52,791 bases of DNA. It comes from an uncultured Phycisphaerales bacterium. GTDB taxonomy: Bacteria; Planctomycetota; Phycisphaerae; Phycisphaerales; SM1A02. A model generated the notes under the pieces. That model saw only the letters and a program-made list of their open reading frames with translations, did not search any database and was not told where the DNA came from. Position numbers and translations under genes: made by a program. The stretch covers positions 1-52,791 of the forward strand of contig CAJQQE010000048.1 in assembly GCA_905480395.1 (NCBI GenBank), read 5' to 3'. Shown here piece after piece: positions 46,925 through 52,791 of this stretch. Every line of letters starts with the position of its first letter. The first letter of the stretch is position 1.

Positions 46925-47836
46925 TCAGCCGATCCGCGACATGGTTCGATACTGATCCATTCGTTCGGAGATGCGAGCGTCATCAAGACCTCGAAGCCCT
47001 TCCAGGCCAAAGGAACCGATGGTGAAACTTGCCATCACCGTGCCCCAGGCCAACGACTCCTGAATGGCGTCGAAGTCGGTTCGATCGAGTTTGGCCAAGT
47101 GCGCCATCATGCCACCGCCGAAACTATCTCCCGCCCCGGTCGGATCGACCACCGCCGCATGATCCGCGGGGAATGCCGGCACCACCGCGATCCCGTCCCG
47201 ATGGACGAGTACGGCGCCATGCTCACCCTTCTTGATGACCGCGAAGGTGGGACCGAGTTCGAGGATTTTTCGGCCTGCGTCAACCACGTTACGGGTCTCG
47301 ACCAATTGCGCGGCTTCGCCGTCGTTGAGCACCACCCCGTCGACCTTCTTGAGAAGCCTCAGAAGATCATCGTGGGCGATGTTGATCCAGAGATCCATCG
47401 TGTCGCAGACCGCGATGGCTCGATCGGGAAACTGGTCGAGTAAGTCCGCTTGCACCGCCGGATGACTGTTGGCGAGAAACACGTAGCGGCTGTCGCGGAA
47501 ATTCTCCGGGACCGTCGGCGGGGTGTCTTCTAAGACGCCGAGTTCGGTGAAGAGTGTTTCGCGTTGATTCATGTCGTCGAAATAACGCCCCCCCCATTTG
47601 AAGGTCTCGCCACCGGACCGGATCTCGACCCCGCCGAAATCAATGCCCTTGAAGCCTTCGAGGACCGCTCGATGTTCTGCCGGCCAGTCCTCACCCACCA
47701 GTCCGACCAATCGGGTCGGTGCGAGATGGCTGGCGGCGGCGGCGAAGTAAGCGGCGGACCCGCCCATGACACCTTCGGCGGAGCCGGTTGGTGCGTGGAT
47801 GGTGTCGACCCCGATGGTTCCGGTGACAATAAGCAT
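46925..47836 (-). CDS. PfkB-family carbohydrate kinase
   Basis: 303 residues from ATG at 47836 (MLIVTGTIGVDTIHAPTG). The N-terminal GGSAAYFAAAASHLAPTRLVGLVG and the C-terminal PfkB signature VVDPTGAGDSFGGGMMAHLAKL (catalytic Asp in GAGD) identify a ribokinase-like sugar or nucleoside kinase. The middle region (VLNDGEAAQLVETRNVVDAG, FAVIKKGEHGAVLVHRDG) also fits. The subgroup resembles adenosine-kinase or sugar-kinase relatives, but the substrate cannot be read from the sequence. It precedes the peptidase-murQ pair on the same strand by about 60 bp, so a shared transcript is possible. Confidence 0.92.
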   Translation of the reverse strand: MLIVTGTIGVDTIHAPTGSAEGVMGGSAAYFAAAASHLAPTRLVGLVGEDWPAEHRAVLEGFKGIDFGGVEIRSGGETFKWGGRYFDDMNQRETLFTELGVLEDTPPTVPENFRDSRYVFLANSHPAVQADLLDQFPDRAIAVCDTMDLWINIAHDDLLRLLKKVDGVVLNDGEAAQLVETRNVVDAGRKILELGPTFAVIKKGEHGAVLVHRDGIAVVPAFPADHAAVVDPTGAGDSFGGGMMAHLAKLDRTDFDAIQESLAWGTVMASFTIGSFGLEGLRGLDDARISERMDQYRTMSRIG

Positions 47837-47924
47837 GCGTGGATTGTAGGGGAGGAGCCGCGACCGATGGTGCGCTGAGAGACTGGTTTCCCGCCCGAGA
47901 CCCCGAGACACCATCCGACTCGAT

Positions 47925-48758
47925 TCAGTCGTTGCCGTGTTCTTCGACAAAGCTCCGCGACCAGCCAAGGCCCATCGCCACCCCCATCAGCGAGCCCGCC
48001 ACAAAGTCCATCGGCATTGGCATACCGAGATGGGGGCTGGTTCCGGTGACGAATGCCGCGATCCCATCGCCGCCTGCCATCGAGGCCTGCAACTGGCCGA
48101 GACCGCCGATGATGACCGGACTCGCAAAGAGCAGCACTGGCTGGACCCGGGGCGCGAAGATGCGACCCAGCAGACCCGTGAACAATCCGCCCACGGTCGT
48201 GGCGAAGATCGCCTGACCCTTGAGGTCATTGGTGAGCAAGAGCCAGACCGCCAAGAGCATGACGAAACCAGCCGCAGAGGACCGAAGTGCGTCGGTGGAG
48301 AAGACCTTCCGAAGATCAAACGCATCCGACGCCTTATTCCAGGGCTGGTCGGGGAGTGGTCCCGTCCAACGCATCAATCCCATGGCGAGCAGAAGGACCA
48401 CCCCACCCCAGATCAGCGTTTCGATCCCGATCATCGTTTCGTTGGCCCCGGCGAAGACGGCATCGGCATGCGTCCCAGACTGCATCGAGAGGACCGCAAT
48501 CCCCGTTCCGAGCACGAACGCCGCCACGGCCGCATTCACGACCCGACCGACGATCAGTGAGACCCCAAAGGCCAATACCAGAGCGACCATGACGCCGATG
48601 GCTGCGGAGAAAGGCGAGATCGACAGACCGATCGTCGGGCCAGGTAGTCCCTGCAGTGAGACCAGACCTCCCGCGGCTCCCATCATCAGCAGCATGCAGG
48701 CGGCGATTCCGCCGATCAGGGCGATGTAACGCTTGGTGACGTCGATCATGCCCGCCAT
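47925..48758 (-). CDS. Polytopic membrane protein of unknown function
   Basis: 277 residues if started at MAGMIDVTKRY (ATG 48758); another in-frame ATG at 48845 would add 29 mostly polar residues. There are seven or eight hydrophobic segments, among them YIALIGGIAACMLLMMGAAG, AAIGVMVALVLAFGVSLIVG, AAVAAFVLGTGIAVLS, TLIWGGVVLLLAMGLM, SSAAGFVMLLAVWLLLT and DFVAGSLMGVAMGLGW. No transporter or enzyme motif was recognised. It is rich in Gly and Ala like many small-residue-packed bundles. It is divergent from hutH, and the pfkB gene follows it on the same strand after about 90 bp. Confidence 0.65.
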   Translation of the reverse strand: MAGMIDVTKRYIALIGGIAACMLLMMGAAGGLVSLQGLPGPTIGLSISPFSAAIGVMVALVLAFGVSLIVGRVVNAAVAAFVLGTGIAVLSMQSGTHADAVFAGANETMIGIETLIWGGVVLLLAMGLMRWTGPLPDQPWNKASDAFDLRKVFSTDALRSSAAGFVMLLAVWLLLTNDLKGQAIFATTVGGLFTGLLGRIFAPRVQPVLLFASPVIIGGLGQLQASMAGGDGIAAFVTGTSPHLGMPMPMDFVAGSLMGVAMGLGWSRSFVEEHGND

Positions 48759-48929
48759 TGGACCCGCGGACCCGCATTCGGGCAAGTCACCGTCCGCCGG
48801 CGACTTGCCGCCGCGGACATTTCCCGACCGATCCTCCGAAGGCATCGTGAGCGTCACGGATCGACCGCGATTGCGTATCCTCCGACCATTCGAACCGTAC
48901 TGCCCTTCGACGACCGGAGACCGTTCACG

Positions 48930-50459
48930 ATGTCCAGCCATCACCCACCGATTCGCCTCGATGGCCGCCCCCTCAAGATCGAAGAGGTGGCGGCGGTCGC
49001 TCGGGGCACGGCCGAGGTCACCCTGACCTCGGAGGCACGCGACCGAATGCTCGCGGCCCGCGATGTGATCGACGACATCGCGGCTGGTGAACAGGCGGTG
49101 TACGGCGTGAATACCGGATTCGGCTCGCTCTCCAAAATGAAAATTCCGCTCGATCAACTGACGGAACTTCAAACCAATATCGTTCGCAGCCACGCGGCTG
49201 GTGTCGGAGATCCCCTCTCGACTGACCTCGTCCGCGGCATGATGATCTTGCTGGCCGCCAGCCTTGCCCGCGGACACAGCGGCGTGCGACCGATTTTGGT
49301 CGAGCGACTCCTCATCCTCTTAGAGGCTGGGATCACCCCCATCGTCCCAAGCCGCGGCTCGGTGGGTGCCTCCGGCGATCTCGCGCCGCTGGCCCATCTC
49401 GCGTTGGTTCTGCTCGGGGAGGGCGAGGTCCAACGAGACGGCCGACGCATGCCGACCGCCACGGCCCTCGCCGAAATCGGCCTCCAAGGCCTGCAACTTC
49501 AGGCCAAGGAAGGGCTCGCGTTACTCAACGGCACCCACCTGATGGCCACCTGCGGCGCTCTGGCGATCTTCGACCTTGAGCGGATCATCCAAGCCGCGAC
49601 GGTCGCCGCCGCCATGAGCCTTGATGGATGCCGCGGGAGCCACGGGCCCCTCGACCCTCGGATCCATAACGTCCGCGGCCAACCGGGACAGATCGCGGTC
49701 GCCGCAACCCTTCGGACCATGCTCGAAGGTTCGACGATCGTCGAAGCGCATCTTGAGAACGACCCTCGGGTGCAAGATCCCTATAGCCTCCGCGCCATTC
49801 CTCAAGTACTCGGAGCCGCCGTCGACGCCATTGCCGGGGTGCGGCGAACGATCGAATTCGAGCTCGGCGGCGTGACCGACAATCCGCTGGTCTTCGTCGC
49901 TGATGACGGCGCGTCCGCGGAAGCCTTGTCCGGCGGCAACTTCCACGGCATGCCGCTCGCCATCGGTCTCGACATTTTGCGAGTCGCCGCGTGTCACATC
50001 GGTGGTATCTCCGAGCGTCGCGTCTACTGGGTCCTTTCCGGCCACGACGTGCACAACCCGGTGACTCCGTACCTCGCCGAAGATCCCGGCCTGCAGAGTG
50101 GTCTCATGATTGCCCAGTACACCGCCGCCGCGTGTGTGAGCGAGATGCAGACCATCGCCAATCCTGCCAGCGTCGCCAACATCCCGACTAGTGCGGGCAT
50201 CGAAGACTACAACTCCATGGGCGCGACCGCCGGCCTGCTCACCATGCATTCGATCGGGCTCCTTCGAAACGTCATCTCGATCGAACTGCTGACCATGAGC
50301 CAGGCGCTCGAACACCAACGCCCGCTGGTCAGTGGTACTGCCGTCGAGGCCGCGCACGCCACCATTCGTGCCATCGTGCCACCGCTCGCGGGCGACCGCA
50401 GCCCTGCTCCAGATATCCGGGCGGTCGCCGATCTCATTGCCGCTGGTGATGTCGGCTGA
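48930..50459 (+). CDS. hutH: Histidine ammonia-lyase
   Basis: 509 residues. It removes ammonia from histidine to give urocanate, the first step of the Hut pathway. The MIO cofactor forms from Ala147-Ser148-Gly149 in SRGSVGASGDLAPLAHLAL. YGVNTGFGSLS (58-68, catalytic Tyr58), NGTHLMATCGAL, QDPYSLRAIPQVLGA and GGNFHGMPLAIGLD are all present. HAL-specific His and the SSANQEDFVSMG-like IPTSAGIEDYNSMGA region support histidine over tyrosine or phenylalanine, although this last motif deviates somewhat. GGAG stands ten bases before the ATG. hutU follows after 120 bp in the same direction. Confidence 0.93.
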   Translation: MSSHHPPIRLDGRPLKIEEVAAVARGTAEVTLTSEARDRMLAARDVIDDIAAGEQAVYGVNTGFGSLSKMKIPLDQLTELQTNIVRSHAAGVGDPLSTDLVRGMMILLAASLARGHSGVRPILVERLLILLEAGITPIVPSRGSVGASGDLAPLAHLALVLLGEGEVQRDGRRMPTATALAEIGLQGLQLQAKEGLALLNGTHLMATCGALAIFDLERIIQAATVAAAMSLDGCRGSHGPLDPRIHNVRGQPGQIAVAATLRTMLEGSTIVEAHLENDPRVQDPYSLRAIPQVLGAAVDAIAGVRRTIEFELGGVTDNPLVFVADDGASAEALSGGNFHGMPLAIGLDILRVAACHIGGISERRVYWVLSGHDVHNPVTPYLAEDPGLQSGLMIAQYTAAACVSEMQTIANPASVANIPTSAGIEDYNSMGATAGLLTMHSIGLLRNVISIELLTMSQALEHQRPLVSGTAVEAAHATIRAIVPPLAGDRSPAPDIRAVADLIAAGDVG

Positions 50460-50579
50460 TCACCATTTCGGCCAACTCACCTCCAAAGATCATCCTGCAT
50501 CAACCTCGCTTTCATTGAGATTTCGAAACAGTGGCCCCGAACGCCTCTCGATCGACTGTTCGAGGACTATGATCACGCC

Positions 50580-52247
50580 ATGAACACCGCTGCTGAAAAA
50601 CGTGTCATCACCGCCCCACGAGGCGCCGAGAAGACCTGCCGCACCTGGGCCGCCGAAGGTGCGATGCGGATGCTGATGAATAACCTCGATCCCGAGGTCG
50701 CCGAGCATCCCGAGAAACTGGTGGTCTACGGCGGTCGTGGCCAAGCGGCCCGCAGTTGGGCCGCGTTCGACGCGATCGTCGAAACGCTCAAGCGGCTCGA
50801 CGTCGACGAGACGCTGCTGGTTCAGAGCGGCAAGCCGGTCGGCGTGATCCGCACTCACGAAGATGCCCCACGGGTCATCATCGCCAACTCGAATCTCGTT
50901 CCCCACTGGGCGACCCAAGAGCACTTTGACGATCTCGCGGCCAAGGGCCTGATCATGTACGGCCAGATGACCGCGGGCTCGTGGATTTACATCGGTACCC
51001 AAGGCATCCTCCAAGGCACCTACGAGACCTTCGCAGAGTGCGGCCGCCAGCACTTTGGCGGCTCGCTTGCGGGCACGCTCAGCGTCACCGGCGGTTGCGG
51101 GGGCATGGGCGGCGCCCAGCCGCTCGCGGTCACGATGGCCGAAGGCACGTGCCTGATCGCCGACGTGCAAAAGGATCGCCTCGAAAAGCGGGTGCACGAT
51201 CGCTACCTCGACGAGGTTCACGACGACCTCGACGCCGCGATCGACCGAGCGTTGGAACTCAAAGCCGCCCGAGAGGCAATTTCGGTGGGCTGGCCCGGCA
51301 ACGTCATTGATCTGCTTCGTCGTCTCGAAGAGCGGAACATCGTGCCCGACGTTCTGACCGATCAGACCTCCGCCCATGATCCACTCGAAGGCTACTACCC
51401 CGTCGATATGACCCGCGAAGAGGCCGAGGTCCTCCGCGAGTCCGATCCCCAGGAATATCAGGAACGGTCACTCGACTCGATGGAAGAGCACGTCCGTCTG
51501 ATGGTCCGGCTCCAGCAAAAAGGCGCGAAGACCTTCGACTACGGCAACAACATTCGCCAACGGGCGCTCGACAACGGATTCGCCGACGCCTTCGCGTTTC
51601 CCGGATTCGTTCCCGCCTACATTCGTCCGCAGTTCTGCCTTGGCCGCGGACCGTTCCGGTGGGCCGCTCTGTCCGGCGACCCGAAGGACATCGAAACCAC
51701 CGACAAAGCCTTGATGGAACTCTTTCCCGACGACGCCGGCCTCCACCGCTGGCTCAAGATGGCCGCGGAGCGCGTCGCATTCCAGGGACTCCCCTGCCGC
51801 ATCTGCTGGCTCGGCCTCGGCGAGCGCGACAAGGCCGGGATCCTCTTCAACGAACTCGTCCGCGATGGCAAGGTCTCGGCCCCGATCGTGATCGGCCGAG
51901 ACCACCTCGATTGCGGCAGCGTGGCAAGCCCGAACCGCGAGACCGAAGCGATGAAGGACGGCACCGACGCGGTGAGCGACTGGCCGCTCCTGAACTTCGC
52001 CGCCAACATCGCGAGTGGTGCGAGTTGGGTGAGCTTCCATCACGGCGGCGGCGTGGGCATCGGCTTCAGCCAGCACGCCGGGCAGGTGATCGTCGCCGAC
52101 GGCACCGATGCCGCCGCAAAACGACTCTCGCGGGTGCTCACCAATGACCCCATGATGGGCGTCTTCCGGCATGCCGACGCCGGGTACGACGATGCTCGAG
52201 ATTGTGCCGATCGACTCGAAGTTGACATTCCATCCCGCGATTGGTGA
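50580..52247 (+). CDS. hutU: Urocanate hydratase
   Basis: 555 residues, normal length. An NAD+-dependent hydratase that converts urocanate to imidazolonepropionate, the second Hut step. The family's NAD site is clear in [21 protein letters not shown] (169-189). [14 protein letters not shown] (47-60), [31 protein letters not shown] and the Cys-containing [18 protein letters not shown] are conserved. [22 protein letters not shown] is near the C-terminus. Imidazolonepropionase (hutI) and formiminoglutamate hydrolase or deiminase genes are not seen before the window ends, so the pathway is only half represented here. Confidence 0.96.
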   Translation: MNTAAEKRVITAPRGAEKTCRTWAAEGAMRMLMNNLDPEVAEHPEKLVVYGGRGQAARSWAAFDAIVETLKRLDVDETLLVQSGKPVGVIRTHEDAPRVIIANSNLVPHWATQEHFDDLAAKGLIMYGQMTAGSWIYIGTQGILQGTYETFAECGRQHFGGSLAGTLSVTGGCGGMGGAQPLAVTMAEGTCLIADVQKDRLEKRVHDRYLDEVHDDLDAAIDRALELKAAREAISVGWPGNVIDLLRRLEERNIVPDVLTDQTSAHDPLEGYYPVDMTREEAEVLRESDPQEYQERSLDSMEEHVRLMVRLQQKGAKTFDYGNNIRQRALDNGFADAFAFPGFVPAYIRPQFCLGRGPFRWAALSGDPKDIETTDKALMELFPDDAGLHRWLKMAAERVAFQGLPCRICWLGLGERDKAGILFNELVRDGKVSAPIVIGRDHLDCGSVASPNRETEAMKDGTDAVSDWPLLNFAANIASGASWVSFHHGGGVGIGFSQHAGQVIVADGTDAAAKRLSRVLTNDPMMGVFRHADAGYDDARDCADRLEVDIPSRDW

Positions 52248-52791
52248 CCGACCGTCTGTCCGGAGGATTCCCAGCCTCCAGAAAAAGAAGCCACCTCGCC
52301 TCAATCCACGACGAGCGGCCGCAGCCGAAGTTCTGGGGTCGCGAATGGAACTACCGCTGACCTTTTTTGGCATCTTAGAGATCGAAGATTTGTCGACATC
52401 GTGGCCGGGTCGTTAGGCCGTTCGGTCGCCGACCTCGCGCGCCATACCCGCGGCCGCGTTATTCAGCGGGCGTTGAACGCAGGGAAGTGATGCCAGGCAT
52501 GGGACGTACGTGATGATGCCTCCGTGACTTCCGAGCGTCTGCCGGGGCATTTTCATTCCCATTTTCATTTTCATCTTCCCAATCGCCATCTCCCCAAATC
52601 CGGTCCGGCTTGTAGGGGGCGTCTCGCACTTCCGACGCACCCACCCCAACGTCTTCGTGCGCCGAGCGATTCTCGGATGAATTGATGCGCAACATTCGCG
52701 GGTTTTTATTGACCTCCGATCCGAACATCGTTAATTTCTTCTGAAGTTTTCGGTGACTCTGCGTTTTCGCATCAATCCGCGACCCACTGTG
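52248..52791. other. Region without a recognisable gene after hutU
   Basis: 544 bp. Small frames exist on the minus strand, but their translations are low-complexity (GKMKMKMGMKMP; WEDENENGNENA) because of the CATTTT repeat. There is a run of six T at about 52362-52367, but no strong hairpin in front of it was identified. Confidence 0.4.
52545..52580. repeat. Imperfect CATTTT/CATTCC short tandem repeat
   Basis: About five hexamer-like units (CATTTT, CATTCC, CATTTT, CATTTT, CATCTT) in a row. On the minus strand they read GAAAAT repeats, giving ENEN- or KMKM-type peptides if translated. The C+T strand bias is strong against a GC-rich background. Confidence 0.6.

Noticed and set aside
48930-52247. 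Complete histidine utilisation operon
   Set aside because: Only hutH and hutU are present; neither hutI nor a formiminoglutamate-processing gene is visible in the window.

Overview
The window looks like a GC-rich chromosomal segment from a planctomycete, most likely the Phycisphaerae. This is inferred from several traits together. There is a secreted protein ending in a VP...GG-hydrophobic-RRKR sorting tail, and a dockerin-like repeat pair on a protein unrelated to cellulosomes. There are CxxC...CPECG zinc-ribbon membrane proteins, a Gly-rich CotH protein, and an HU protein with a histone-H1-like lysine-rich arm. The core genes (ppc, zwf, glyA, prfA, rpmE, katG, ugd, hutHU) support a chromosome rather than a plasmid.

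Layout. 0-6 kb: the start of a DUF1254 protein, a TetR regulator with a palindromic site shared with a divergent methyltransferase, CotH plus DUF4956, and an EF-hand alpha/beta hydrolase. 6-10.6 kb: zwf and ppc, converging. 11-19.3 kb: reductive pyrimidine degradation, with PreA, dihydropyrimidinase, an AGXT2-like aminotransferase, an NCS1 permease, beta-ureidopropionase and a methylmalonate-semialdehyde dehydrogenase. Together these could take uracil or thymine to acetyl-CoA or propionyl-CoA. PreA has no ferredoxin domain and no PreT partner here. 19.3-24.5 kb: a Lys-rich small protein, ChaA, adenine deaminase, a stand-alone RlmK-type methyltransferase and a zinc-ribbon membrane protein. 24.6-30.3 kb: a secreted mono-haem protein with dockerin repeats, KatG, and a sorted surface protein whose predicted 5' leader carries three stacked inverted repeats.

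30.3-33.8 kb is the most accessory-looking part: about 0.9 kb without a gene, an AbiE-type toxin-antitoxin pair, a GNAT acetyltransferase and tRNA-Asn. 34-40.5 kb: rpmE, prfA, an unknown protein, a degenerate second copy of the 3' end of glyA, a TPR protein, intact glyA, a broken zinc-ribbon gene and ogt. The two glyA 3' ends are direct repeats flanking the TPR gene, as an old site-specific insertion would leave. 40.6-43.8 kb: ugd, a double-FHA protein behind a perfect 14-bp palindrome, and the HU/H1-like protein. 43.8-52.2 kb: murQ translationally coupled to a DPP-IV-like peptidase, a PfkB kinase, an unknown membrane protein, and hutH-hutU. The last 0.5 kb shows no gene.

No clearly new defence or mobile system was found. 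The items most worth a second look are the glyA duplication around the TPR gene, the haem-dockerin protein, the Fe-S-less PreA in a complete pyrimidine cluster, and the palindrome and hairpin arrays. All functions are assigned by reading motifs; no database search was run.
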